A stretch of 45,971 nt of DNA, taken from assembly GCA_013297765.1 (NCBI GenBank), contig JAAFID010000008.1, positions 1 through 45,971 on the forward strand, given 5' to 3'. The notes below the pieces were generated by a model. It was not told the origin of the DNA, ran no database searches, and was given only the letters and a program-made list of their open reading frames with translations. Shown one piece after another: positions 34,904-43,195 of this stretch; the stretch's first letter is position 1; each line of letters opens with the position of its first letter. This DNA is from Cytophagales bacterium. Its GTDB lineage: Bacteria > Bacteroidota > Bacteroidia > Cytophagales > Cytophagaceae. The position numbers and the translations under genes are program-made.

Positions 34904-35569
34904 CTATTTGTAAAGTATGTACAGGCTACGTTCTTTTTCGGTAGCAGTTTTATAATCTTTCATGGCTACTTTTTTAAACCCAGCTTTTTGGGCATACTTT
35001 TCTATATTTTCCAAATTGGGAATAAAACAATCCAAATTGCCATAGGGGCTTTCAAAGTGAATGTGTTGTTTGTCGGCATGTTGTGCAAATGTTTGCACTC
35101 CAAATCGGGGCAAATCCATAATTATTTTCCCCCCTTCGTTCAACTGCCCACACACAATTTCAATGCATTCTTGCTGCTCTGATTCTGTAAAATCTATAAA
35201 CCCCGACCACATCCACAGGGCAATATCGACCTTGGTAGGCAATTTTAATTTTTTAATGTCTTGTTGTAATATGGTTGCGTGTGGTGTATAATTATCTTTT
35301 AAGTGCATAGCAAGCGTGTTGCTATACTCTACTGCATAAATTTTGCCTTTATATTTTTTCTTTTTCAGAAAGTCAATGCAACGGCCATAACCCGCACCCA
35401 ATTCTACTACAGCGTTGGTGTTTTTGATATATTCATAAGCCAATTCTAAGTCTATAAAGGAATCAAAACCGCCTATCTCAGCCATTATTTTAAAAGGATC
35501 TACACCTATATTGTTGTAGAAATCTATATTTTTGTCGTTGTTGTTGCCTTTTAGAGAATTCGCTTGCAT
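34904..35569 (-). CDS. Class I SAM-dependent methyltransferase
   Basis: 221 residues. The SAM-binding core is seen: VVELGAGYGRCIDFLKKKK (motif I), YAVEYSNTLAMHL, then VDIALWMWSGFIDF (motif IV area) and GGKIIMDLPRFG. Target unknown. The start codon at 35569 has little leader and no clear promoter motif. It is convergent with gldC and shares a terminator. The fold is common, so function is not assignable. Confidence 0.8.
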   Translation of the reverse strand: MQANSLKGNNNDKNIDFYNNIGVDPFKIMAEIGGFDSFIDLELAYEYIKNTNAVVELGAGYGRCIDFLKKKKYKGKIYAVEYSNTLAMHLKDNYTPHATILQQDIKKLKLPTKVDIALWMWSGFIDFTESEQQECIEIVCGQLNEGGKIIMDLPRFGVQTFAQHADKQHIHFESPYGNLDCFIPNLENIEKYAQKAGFKKVAMKDYKTATEKERSLYILYK

Positions 35570-35719
35570 GATGAAGTAATGTTTAAGCCATATACGTTAT
35601 TTCACAACTTTGTTATCATTTTAGAGATAACCATTGGTAATAAATTCTGAAAAAATAATCCACAACATAAGGGCTTGCCGTATGTTGAACTATCAGTTTA
35701 TTTGTTTAAATATATGTTC

Positions 35720-36421
35720 ATGGCCAAATACATAGTTTCCATTTTACTAATTTTAATTTTTGCGGCTGCTTGTAGCAAAAGCACCAACCCTATACCTATG
35801 AATACAAATACTGCTAAAAAATATACTATATTGGGCTTAGGCGACTCTTATACTTTTGGGCAAAATGTAGATACCAGTGAGCGGTATTTGTCGCAGCTAT
35901 ACCGCCAACTAATAGCACAAAAATACGAAGTGCAATACCCCAAAATCATAGCCCGTACAGGTTGGCGTACCGATGATTTAATGAAAAATATTGCCACTAT
36001 AGGCGATAATAATAAATACGATTTTGTTTTTTTATTGATTGGTGTCAATAATGAATATCAAGGTTATAGCCCAGAAAGTTACAGAAGTGAATTTATAAAC
36101 TGCCTAGACACGGCACTTTCATTTGCCTCGGGTGTGGCCGACCATGTATTTGTGGTTTCCATACCCGATTATAGCGTAACAAAATTTAAAAATAGATTGG
36201 CTGTACCCAATGATATATCTAGGCGGATAGATGCCTATAATACAATTAATAAAGAAGAGGCGGGAAAGAGAAAAGTGAACTATATTGAAATTACTGCGGA
36301 TAGCCGCCTTGCCTATAACGATGATAGCCTCATTGCCTCTGACGGGTTGCACCCATCGGGTAAAATGTATAGCAATTGGGTCAATAAAATTTTACCATTA
36401 ATAGTAAAAAAGATGCAGTAA
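35720..36421 (+). CDS. SGNH/GDSL-type lipase/esterase lipoprotein
   Basis: About 233 residues from the ATG at 35720; earlier ATGs at 35714 and 35675 are less likely. A lipoprotein signal is present (VSILLILIFAAAC-S), so the protein should be anchored in a membrane, probably the outer one. The SGNH blocks are complete: LGLGDSYTFG (Ser), GVNNEY (block III Asn) and DGLHPS (Asp-His). It hydrolyses an ester substrate that is not predictable. Confidence 0.9.
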   Translation: MAKYIVSILLILIFAAACSKSTNPIPMNTNTAKKYTILGLGDSYTFGQNVDTSERYLSQLYRQLIAQKYEVQYPKIIARTGWRTDDLMKNIATIGDNNKYDFVFLLIGVNNEYQGYSPESYRSEFINCLDTALSFASGVADHVFVVSIPDYSVTKFKNRLAVPNDISRRIDAYNTINKEEAGKRKVNYIEITADSRLAYNDDSLIASDGLHPSGKMYSNWVNKILPLIVKKMQ

Positions 36422-36481
36422 TGTTCAGCCTTTTTCTAAGTGCGAGTTATATTGCTAAGAAATTTTTAAAATACAATATTC

Positions 36482-36616
36482 ATGTTCAATTACTTTAATC
36501 TATTACTCGCAAAAACAGCCTTCGACAACATTACAGCAGGCGATGTGTTCACTTTGCTAATCGGATTATTTATATTTTCCATAGTGGCCTATTTTGTGAT
36601 GAAAGCCAAAAAATAA
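36482..36616 (+). CDS. Small single-pass membrane protein (44 residues)
   Basis: An ATG at 36482 starts a 44-residue frame with a central membrane helix (LLIGLFIFSIVAYFVM) and a basic end (KAKK), terminating in TAA at 36614-36616. It is 61 bases after the lipoprotein gene and 33 bases before polyprenyl synthase, on the same strand. No family is recognised; shape and position argue it is real, for instance a small subunit of an enzyme complex, but it could be a chance frame. Confidence 0.5.
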   Translation: MFNYFNLLLAKTAFDNITAGDVFTLLIGLFIFSIVAYFVMKAKK

Positions 36617-36648
36617 TAGTATCCATTAATATCAAAAAAATATCATCC

Positions 36649-37626
36649 ATGATGCTGACTCCTGCCAACATTCTAAAAAAAATTAATATCGAAATAAAGC
36701 AATATCACTACGGCAATCACCCAAAAAATCTGTATCAGCCCATTGCTTATATTATGGATTTGGGTGGAAAACGGCTACGGCCTATGCTGGCGGCTTATGC
36801 TTTTGGACTTTATAAAAATGATATTGCAGAGGTAATAAAGCCTGCTATAGCCATTGAAATATTTCACAATTTTACGCTCATGCACGACGACATCATGGAT
36901 AATGCCCCACTAAGACGAGGCAAACCTACGGTGCACGAAAAGTGGGACAATAATATTGCTATTCTTAGTGGCGATGTGATGCTTGTAAAAGCCTATCAAT
37001 TGCTAGAAGATTTGAAAAGCGAGCATTTTAAAAAAGTTTTCGTGGCTTTCAATGCGTGTGCTGCTGGGGTATGCGAAGGGCAACAACTAGACATGGATTA
37101 CAGCAAACTAGAGACTGTATCTATGACTGATTATCTGGAAATGATACGGCTCAAAACAGCCATACTACTTGGTTTTAGTTTACAAATGGGTGCTATACTA
37201 GCCGATGCCTCAGAGGCAGATACCAACCATCTAAAGGCCTTTGGCGAGGCGATAGGCATAGCTTTTCAAATAACGGATGATTTGCTAGACGCCTATGGCG
37301 ATGCCGATAAGTTTGGCAAGAAAGTAGGCGGTGATATTGTAGAAAATAAAAAAACATTTCTATCTATTAAAGCCATGGAGATAGCTTCTAAAGCAGAGAA
37401 ACAAGCACTGAAAACATTGTTTGAAAATACTAAGCTAAGTGCCGATATTAAAGTAACCGAGGTAAAAAAAGTGTACGATAAACTGAAAATTAAGCATATT
37501 ACACAAGCCGAAATTAACGTGTATTTTGAAAAAGGATTACAACATTTGAGCAAAGTAAAGGCAGATATTTTTCGAAAAGGTTTGCTCAAAAATTTTGTTA
37601 CAAACCTGATGCAAAGGGAAAATTAA
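36649..37626 (+). CDS. Polyprenyl (isoprenyl) diphosphate synthase
   Basis: 325 residues of the trans-isoprenyl diphosphate synthase family. Both aspartate-rich motifs are intact: LMHDDIMD (first) and ITDDLLD (second), with GGKRLRPML for the IPP/allylic site and a downstream GKKVGGDI. It extends an allylic diphosphate with IPP, for quinone side chains, carotenoids or cell-wall carrier. Phe at position -5 from the first motif fits a short-to-medium product, but the chain length cannot be fixed. Starts at 36649 or the following ATG 36652. Confidence 0.93.
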   Translation: MMLTPANILKKINIEIKQYHYGNHPKNLYQPIAYIMDLGGKRLRPMLAAYAFGLYKNDIAEVIKPAIAIEIFHNFTLMHDDIMDNAPLRRGKPTVHEKWDNNIAILSGDVMLVKAYQLLEDLKSEHFKKVFVAFNACAAGVCEGQQLDMDYSKLETVSMTDYLEMIRLKTAILLGFSLQMGAILADASEADTNHLKAFGEAIGIAFQITDDLLDAYGDADKFGKKVGGDIVENKKTFLSIKAMEIASKAEKQALKTLFENTKLSADIKVTEVKKVYDKLKIKHITQAEINVYFEKGLQHLSKVKADIFRKGLLKNFVTNLMQREN

Positions 37627-37656
37627 AAGCAAAACCAATAAATTTTTAAAGACTTT

Positions 37657-37944
37657 TTATTGCTCACTATGAGTAGATTTGCTTTGTACATCTTTTTCAA
37701 TTTTTTGCTCAAATTTTTCTACCTTCTGATAGTATAAGAATACGGGCAATTGTTGATTAATATCTTTGCGAAGATGCCTATGCGAACGATTTTGGTAATG
37801 GGGAATGTGGGTTGTTTCTCTATGATGTGCAGCTTTGGCATAAAGTATAGCATTGGTGGGCGTAGCATGAGATTGGCCTAGGCATAATGATGTCGAAAAT
37901 AATCCAATAGCTATGGTGGCAAAGAATTTTGTGATATTTTTCAT
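37657..37944 (-). CDS. Small His-rich exported protein
   Basis: 95 residues with a signal peptide (FFATIAIGLFSTSLCLGQ). The mature part has several histidines (AAHHRETTHIPHYQN, then SHRHLRKD) and a lysine/glutamate C-terminal helix-like end (KVEKFEQKIEKDVQSK). No family is recognised; the histidine density could suggest metal binding, which is inference. It is convergent with the polyprenyl synthase gene and divergent from the YitT gene. Confidence 0.6.
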   Translation of the reverse strand: MKNITKFFATIAIGLFSTSLCLGQSHATPTNAILYAKAAHHRETTHIPHYQNRSHRHLRKDINQQLPVFLYYQKVEKFEQKIEKDVQSKSTHSEQ

Positions 37945-38026
37945 GGCAATATTATTTTATAAGTAGAACTATAAATTGAATAATAAAATATAGTGCCATA
38001 ATCTGTAGATAAACTGAAGAGGTGAC

Positions 38027-38887
38027 ATGAAAACGAAATCGCAACTAACCTTAGAAAGAAGAATCAAAGATAGCCTACTCATTGGGCTGGGGATTGCCTC
38101 GGCAGCCTTTGGGCTAGAGAGTTTTTTACTGCCCAATAATTTTATAGATGGTGGCGTGACTGGTATTTCTTTATTGATATGCGAAGTAGCCTATGTGCCT
38201 TTGCCACTTCTGATTGTGGTAATCAATATTCCATTTATAATTCTAGGCTTTAGACAAATCTCTCGCACCTTTGCCATCAAATCATTCATAGCAATAGCCA
38301 CACTAGCCGTAGTATTATCAATTTTTAGTTTTCCTATCGTTACCCATGACAAATTGCTTATCTCGGTATTTGGAGGTTTCTTTTTAGGTATGGGTATAGG
38401 CCTTAATATACGTGGAGGATGTGTGATAGACGGCACAGAAATATTGGCATTGGCCATGAGCAAGCGAACCGGGCGCACCATTGGCGATTTAATTCTACTG
38501 ATTAATATTTTAATCTTTGGCGTTGCTGCATTTCTACTGGGTTTGGAAATTGCTTTGTATTCTATTCTCACCTATTTTTCAGCTTCCAAAACATTAGATT
38601 TTATCATCAATGGTATAGAGGAATACATTGGTGTTACCATTATTTCAGAACATCATCAAGAAATAAAACAATGTATCATTGAGCAAATTGGTCGTGGAGT
38701 TACTATTTACAAGGGTAAAAAGGGGTTTGATAATAAAGAAATTGATATTCTATATACCATCGTTACCCGACTGGAAACCAACAAGCTAAAAAATGAAATT
38801 GAAAATATAGATGCAGATGCATTTGTAATTGAAAATGCGGTAAACGATACCAAAGGAGGGATGATTAAGAAAAAATATTATCATTAA
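38027..38887 (+). CDS. YitT family membrane protein
   Basis: 286 residues. N-terminal membrane region of about five helices with the family phrases LPNNFIDGGVTGISLL, GMGIGLNIRGGCVIDGTEILA and TGRTIGDLI; C-terminal soluble DUF2179 domain with GRGVTIYKGKKGF and IDADAFVIENAVND. The YitT family is widespread and its transport role is unclear. Not operonic with its neighbours. Confidence 0.93.
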   Translation: MKTKSQLTLERRIKDSLLIGLGIASAAFGLESFLLPNNFIDGGVTGISLLICEVAYVPLPLLIVVINIPFIILGFRQISRTFAIKSFIAIATLAVVLSIFSFPIVTHDKLLISVFGGFFLGMGIGLNIRGGCVIDGTEILALAMSKRTGRTIGDLILLINILIFGVAAFLLGLEIALYSILTYFSASKTLDFIINGIEEYIGVTIISEHHQEIKQCIIEQIGRGVTIYKGKKGFDNKEIDILYTIVTRLETNKLKNEIENIDADAFVIENAVNDTKGGMIKKKYYH

Positions 38888-38926
38888 AAAAACGGTAATA
38901 AATTTTATTTGTACGTAAAAAAATAA

Positions 38927-38934
38927 TATTTTTG
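38927..38934 (+). promoter_or_regulatory. Candidate -7 promoter element of the DUF6364/PIN module
   Basis: TATTTTTG matches TAnnTTTG 24 bases before the antitoxin ATG. An imperfect inverted repeat with TACGTAAAAA on one side and TTTTTGACGTA on the other (38912-38939) surrounds it and may be an operator. Confidence 0.45.
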
Positions 38935-38957
38935 ACGTATAAATAAATAATTAAAAT

Positions 38958-39215
38958 ATGGATACCAAAGTAACCCTTAGCTTTGATGAAGATGTAATCG
39001 TGAAAGCAAAACAATTTGCAGATGCCAACAACATTAGTCTTTCTAGGCTTACCGAGTATCTATTTCGCAAAATTACCACCTCCAATTACAAATCGCTAGA
39101 AGATTTACCCATATCCGATTGGGTATCTGTGGTGTCAGAGGGTGCACTCGAATACAAAACCAAGTCTCAAAATAGAAAGGCATTGAAGCAAGAATATTTT
39201 GATTCTAAAAAATGA
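38958..39215 (+). CDS. DUF6364-family antitoxin
   Basis: 85 residues with a ribbon-helix-helix-like start (KVTLSFDEDVIVKAKQFADANNISLSRLTEYLFRKI), typical of DUF6364 antitoxins paired with PIN toxins, and a charged C-terminal tail that would cover the toxin. The gene overlaps the toxin gene by 4 bases, a classic toxin-antitoxin layout. It probably binds its own promoter and an inverted repeat around 38912-38939. Confidence 0.82.
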   Translation: MDTKVTLSFDEDVIVKAKQFADANNISLSRLTEYLFRKITTSNYKSLEDLPISDWVSVVSEGALEYKTKSQNRKALKQEYFDSKK

Positions 39216-39628
39216 AAGTATTTTTAGATGCCAATATTCTTGTTTCTGTATTGAACAATGAAGTACCCTTGCTTACGTACACGGCTCGCATACTTAGCTT
39301 GGCAGATCATAAAAAATTTAAAGTGTACACTTCGCCACTATGCCTAGCGATTGCTTTTTATTTTTCGGAAAAGAAAAGTGGTCATGAACAGGCGAAGAAA
39401 AAAATTGCTTTGCTGAATAGTAAAATCAATATTACGGATTTGGATGGCAGCATGGCTACTGCATCATTGACCGATAAACGTATCAAAGATTTTGAAGATG
39501 GTATGCAATATTTCTCTGCCGTAAAAGCTGGTTGCAAATGCATTATCACTGAAGATACCGACGATTTTTACTTTGCTAACATTGAAGTTAGCAATTCTAA
39601 AGATTTTGTAGAGAAATATTTATTGTAA
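39212..39628 (+). CDS. PIN-domain toxin (VapC-like)
   Basis: 138 residues. PIN signatures: MKVFLDANILVSVL at the start with D6, then DFEDGMQYFSA in the middle of the C-terminal half and ITEDTDDFYF. PIN toxins are RNA-cleaving enzymes inhibited by their antitoxin. The second acidic residue normally in the early TSP... segment is not evident, so I do not assert a full four-acidic site. Frame overlaps the antitoxin by 4 bases. Convergent with hemH, 24 bases apart. Confidence 0.85.
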   Translation: MKVFLDANILVSVLNNEVPLLTYTARILSLADHKKFKVYTSPLCLAIAFYFSEKKSGHEQAKKKIALLNSKINITDLDGSMATASLTDKRIKDFEDGMQYFSAVKAGCKCIITEDTDDFYFANIEVSNSKDFVEKYLL

Positions 39629-39652
39629 ATCAGACACAATAAACACTCGTAT

Positions 39653-40678
39653 TTACACCTGCTCCACCATCTCTTTGAGGCAGGCAACCCAAGTAGGATG
39701 TGCATTTAGGCTTTCTACTAGTTGCCAATGTTCGCCTCCATTTTCCTCAAACAATTCTTTGTATTCTACCCCACCCTCAATGGTTGTTTCTAAGCAATCG
39801 GCAATGAATGATGGCGAAAAAGCCAATACACTTTTCACCCCTTTTGCTGTCAATTCTTTAATAATATCGTCGGTGTAGGGCTTTATCCATGGGGTTTTGC
39901 CCAATCTCGATTGAAAACAGATGGTATATTTTTCTTTAGGAATACCCAATTGTGCAACAAGCAAGCGAGTGGTAGCAAAACATTGGGCACGATAGCATAG
40001 TTTATTTTTGGAATGATAGCTTTCGCAACAGCTGCCTAGTTTGCAATAGTTATCTACAGATGCTTTCATAATCTGCCGCTCGGGTAGCCCATGGTAAGTA
40101 AATAAAATGTGATCGTAAGCATGTGCTGCCAAATATTTTTTACCAATTTCTACGAAAGATTGAATAAACATGGGGTGTTCAAAAAAATTGCTAATCACCT
40201 TTACATTTGGTATCAATTCCCATTGCATGATAATACGCATCGCCTCTTCAATAGCAGACCCTGTGCTGGCAGAGGCATATTGGGGAAATAAAGGAAGAAC
40301 GATGATTTCATCAAATGCCTTGCCTTCAAATTCTTTAGCAGCCTCGGCTATACTTGGGCTTTGGTAGCGCATACCTAGTGCTACGTGGTAATTTTTACCC
40401 AATGCCTCTTGCAACAATTGCTTTACTTGAATGCCATAAAACTTGAGTGGAGAGCCTTCTGGTTGCCACAATTCTTTATATACCTTGGCCGACTTGGGTG
40501 CACGAAATGGTGCTATGATGCCATTGATGAGTAGAAATCGACTAACTACGGGAATGTCTATCACTCTTCTGTCCATTAAAAATTCTCTCAAATATTTGCG
40601 TACATCGCTGGTGCTAGGTGAATCAGGCGTACCTAAGTTAATTAAAAATACGCCTGTTTTTTTGGGGGAATTTGTCAT
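39653..40678 (-). CDS. hemH: Ferrochelatase
   Basis: 341 residues; inserts ferrous iron into protoporphyrin IX, the last step of haem synthesis. Seen: GVFLINLGTPDSP, LREFLMDRRVID, LPLFPQYASASTGSA, catalytic FTYHGLPER (His), and FIADCLETTIEG (Glu) near the C-terminus. A cysteine cluster lies between them: C-x4-CC-x9-C-x4-C within NYCKLGSCC and KLCYRAQC. Clusters in similar places hold a [2Fe-2S] centre in some bacterial ferrochelatases, but binding cannot be told from sequence. Candidate -7 element at 40695-40702. Confidence 0.96.
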   Translation of the reverse strand: MTNSPKKTGVFLINLGTPDSPSTSDVRKYLREFLMDRRVIDIPVVSRFLLINGIIAPFRAPKSAKVYKELWQPEGSPLKFYGIQVKQLLQEALGKNYHVALGMRYQSPSIAEAAKEFEGKAFDEIIVLPLFPQYASASTGSAIEEAMRIIMQWELIPNVKVISNFFEHPMFIQSFVEIGKKYLAAHAYDHILFTYHGLPERQIMKASVDNYCKLGSCCESYHSKNKLCYRAQCFATTRLLVAQLGIPKEKYTICFQSRLGKTPWIKPYTDDIIKELTAKGVKSVLAFSPSFIADCLETTIEGGVEYKELFEENGGEHWQLVESLNAHPTWVACLKEMVEQV

Positions 40679-40694
40679 GAGAATTTTTGAAATG

Positions 40695-40702
40695 CAAATT
40701 TA
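40695..40702 (-). promoter_or_regulatory. Candidate -7 promoter element for hemH
   Basis: Minus strand TAAATTTG matches TAnnTTTG 16 bases upstream of the hemH ATG at 40678, giving a short leader. Confidence 0.45.
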
Positions 40703-40875
40703 AAATTATTTGTTAAATAGCAAGATTTATCACAAGGCAATTATATACACAAAGTAATCTATAAAAGATTGGCAGACGCTTATACCTGTTAAATAAACAA
40801 TTTTAATAGATGTTAGTTTTGTTCTTGTCAAACTTTGTAAAGTGTGTTGTATAGCGTATCTTTACACCATACACT

Positions 40876-41160
40876 ATGATAAATTCTATTCGACACAAAG
40901 GCTTAAAATTATACTGGACTAAAGGCGACGAAAGTAAATTGGCTTATGAAAGTTTAAATAAAATTAGAAGAATCCTCGACGCAATTGATAATGCAACCCA
41001 AGTACCACAAGATTTTGAGTCTTTTAAAAGTTGGGGTATTCATCCATTAAAAGGAGAATATAAAGATTTTTGGTCTTTAGATGTTACAGGAAATTGGCGA
41101 ATAATTTTTCGGTTTGAAAATGGAAATGCAGAAGATGTTGACTTACTAGACACGCACTAA
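40876..41160 (+). CDS. higB: HigB-type toxin
   Basis: 94 residues, RelE/HigB fold: HKGLKLYWTKGDESKL at the N-terminus and the typical LKGEYKDFWSLDVTGNWRIIFRFENG sheet with basic/aromatic active-site residues toward the C-terminus. HigB toxins cleave mRNA on the ribosome. The toxin gene comes first and is separated from the antitoxin gene by two bases, the standard HigBA order. Confidence 0.9.
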   Translation: MINSIRHKGLKLYWTKGDESKLAYESLNKIRRILDAIDNATQVPQDFESFKSWGIHPLKGEYKDFWSLDVTGNWRIIFRFENGNAEDVDLLDTH

Positions 41161-41162
41161 AT

Positions 41163-41483
41163 ATGGAAAGAGGAATAAAAATAAATACACATCCTGGAGA
41201 ATTAATATATGAAGATATTATTAAGGAAAATAATTTAACAGTTTCTAAAGTAGCCACTATGTTGAACGTAACTAGAGCAACTCTTTCAAATGTGTTAAAT
41301 GGCAAAGCAGGAATATCTTCTAACATGGCACTAAGGCTTGAAAAAGTTTTTGGCGGGAATGCTCTATTTTGGGTGAGAATGCAAGCGGCTTATGATTTAA
41401 GAGAAGCGAAAAATAACTTTGAAAAGAACATGGTTTCCCTTAAACCTTTCAAATTTTTAAATGCTCAATACATTCACCAATAA
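41163..41483 (+). CDS. higA: HigA-type antitoxin, HTH domain
   Basis: 106 residues. XRE-like helix-turn-helix: NTHPGELIYEDIIKENNLTVSKVATMLNVTRATLSNVLNGK and a dimerisation end with ALRLEKVFGGNALFWVRMQAAYDLREAK. HigA binds HigB and represses the operon. It is 2 bases behind the toxin gene. A short palindromic-looking stretch of GTGT/ACAC near 40840-40875 may be the operator, but the arms are irregular. Confidence 0.93.
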   Translation: MERGIKINTHPGELIYEDIIKENNLTVSKVATMLNVTRATLSNVLNGKAGISSNMALRLEKVFGGNALFWVRMQAAYDLREAKNNFEKNMVSLKPFKFLNAQYIHQ

Positions 41484-41515
41484 TTTGCGTAATTATTTTT
41501 TTTCAATCCTTACGC

Positions 41516-41523
41516 TATCTTTG
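41516..41523 (+). promoter_or_regulatory. Candidate -7 promoter element for glycyl-tRNA synthetase
   Basis: TATCTTTG matches TAnnTTTG, 39 bases before the ATG at 41563, in the short gap after higA. No -33 TTTG at normal distance was evident. Confidence 0.55.
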
Positions 41524-41562
41524 CACACTTGTAATTATTACTCATCAGATTTTTGACACAGA

Positions 41563-43041
41563 ATGGAAAAGGCAGCAGCACCAACAGAAAATAGTACTTT
41601 TAAAAATATTGTATCACATGCCAAGGAATACGGATTTGTATTTCCATCGAGCGAAATATACGATGGCTTGGCTGCAGTTTACGACTATGGCCAAAATGGA
41701 GTAGAGCTTAAAAACAACCTGAAAAATGTGTGGTGGAAAGCCATGACACAGCTTCATGAAAATGTGGTAGGCATTGATGCTGCCATATTTATGCACCCGA
41801 CTACATGGAAGGCTAGCGGTCACGTTGATGGGTTCAGCGACCCTATGATTGACAACAAAGATTCTAAAAAAAGGTACCGTGCCGATGTGCTGATAGAAGA
41901 TTGTGCAGCAAACTATGAGGCAAAAGGTGAACCTGAAAAAGCCAAAACACTAGTGCAACAAATGGCTAGATTTTTAGAAGCAGAAGACCTTAAAAGTGTA
42001 CAAGAATTAATCATCAGTGAAAATATAGTTTGTCCTGTGTCGGGAACAGCTAACTGGACGGAAGTACGCCAATTCAACCTTATGTTTTCTACCCAAGTGG
42101 GTTCGGTAGCAGAAGATGCCACCGCTATTTACCTAAGACCAGAAACAGCACAAGGCATTTTTGTAAATTTCTTGAATGTTCAAAAGTCAGGAAGAATGAA
42201 AATTCCATTTGGCATAGCACAAATAGGCAAAGCATTTAGAAACGAGATTGTAGCAAGGCAATTTACCTTTCGTATGCGTGAGTTTGAGCAAATGGAAATG
42301 CAATTTTTTATTCGCCCAGGCGATGAAAAACAATGGTACGAAGCGTGGAAACAAATTCGTATGAAATGGCATTTGGCCATAGGTTTACCTGCAGAAAAAC
42401 TGAAATTTCATGACCATGAGAAACTAGCTCATTATGCCAATGCTGCTGTGGATATTGAATACCAGTTTCCATTTGGGTTTAAAGAAATAGAGGGCATACA
42501 TTCTCGTACCGATTTTGACCTTAGTAGCCACGAAAAATTTTCTAAAAAGAAACAACAATATTTTGATACAGAACTTAATAAAAATTATGTTCCATACGTG
42601 GTAGAAACCTCTGTGGGGGCCGACCGTGTATTTCTCGCAACGCTTTGCAACGCCTATACCGAAGAGGTAACAGGCGAGGGGGAAGACAAAAAAGAAAGGG
42701 TATTCCTAAAGTTTCATCCAGCACTTGCCCCTGTGAAGGTAGCTATTTTGCCCATCACCAAAAAAGATGGCTTGCCTGAATTGGCAAGACAAATTTTTGA
42801 AGATTTGCGTTATGATATGAATGTGGTGTATGAAGAAAGAGATTCTATAGGCAAACGCTACACCCGTCAAGATTTGATAGGTACACCATTTTGTATTGCG
42901 GTAGATCACGACAGTTTGCAAGATGCCAGCGTAACCATTCGCCACCGTGATACCACAGTTCAAGAAAGAGTAAAAATTGCAGACCTTAAAAACATTCTTT
43001 TGGAAGCTGTTTCTATCAAAAGAATATTTGAAAAATTGTAA
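41563..43041 (+). CDS. glyS: Glycine--tRNA ligase, dimeric (alpha2) type
   Basis: 492 residues, the eukaryote/Bacteroidota-type single-chain enzyme. Seen: FPSSEIYDGLAAVYDYGQNG at the start, class II motif 2 FRNEIVARQFTFRMREFEQME, RPETAQGIFVNF before it, and motif 3-like GADRVFLATL. The C-terminal anticodon-binding domain has LAPVKVAILPITKK, YEERDSIGKRYTRQDLIGTPF and VTIRHRDT. It charges tRNA-Gly in the cytoplasm. Not followed by a clear plus-strand terminator. Confidence 0.97.
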   Translation: MEKAAAPTENSTFKNIVSHAKEYGFVFPSSEIYDGLAAVYDYGQNGVELKNNLKNVWWKAMTQLHENVVGIDAAIFMHPTTWKASGHVDGFSDPMIDNKDSKKRYRADVLIEDCAANYEAKGEPEKAKTLVQQMARFLEAEDLKSVQELIISENIVCPVSGTANWTEVRQFNLMFSTQVGSVAEDATAIYLRPETAQGIFVNFLNVQKSGRMKIPFGIAQIGKAFRNEIVARQFTFRMREFEQMEMQFFIRPGDEKQWYEAWKQIRMKWHLAIGLPAEKLKFHDHEKLAHYANAAVDIEYQFPFGFKEIEGIHSRTDFDLSSHEKFSKKKQQYFDTELNKNYVPYVVETSVGADRVFLATLCNAYTEEVTGEGEDKKERVFLKFHPALAPVKVAILPITKKDGLPELARQIFEDLRYDMNVVYEERDSIGKRYTRQDLIGTPFCIAVDHDSLQDASVTIRHRDTTVQERVKIADLKNILLEAVSIKRIFEKL

Positions 43042-43067
43042 TACAAAACTTCATTTGCTTAAATAAA

Positions 43068-43098
43068 AAGTGGGTTGATAAAATTTATCATCCCACTT
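43068..43098 (-). terminator. Terminator of the T9SS type B cargo gene
   Basis: Left arm 43068-43082 (AAGTGGGTTGATAAA) pairs with 43084-43098 with one mismatch across a single-base centre. On the minus strand a T-run (CTTTTTATTT) follows. On the plus strand there is no T-run, so it is oriented for the 43196 gene. Confidence 0.8.
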
Positions 43099-43195
43099 GG
43101 GTCAAATTAACATCAGTTATTAAAACAAAGGTTATTCTATCCATAATCATTTTTATATAATGTAGTTAGTTGTTAATTTTGCTTATCAAAGCCTA

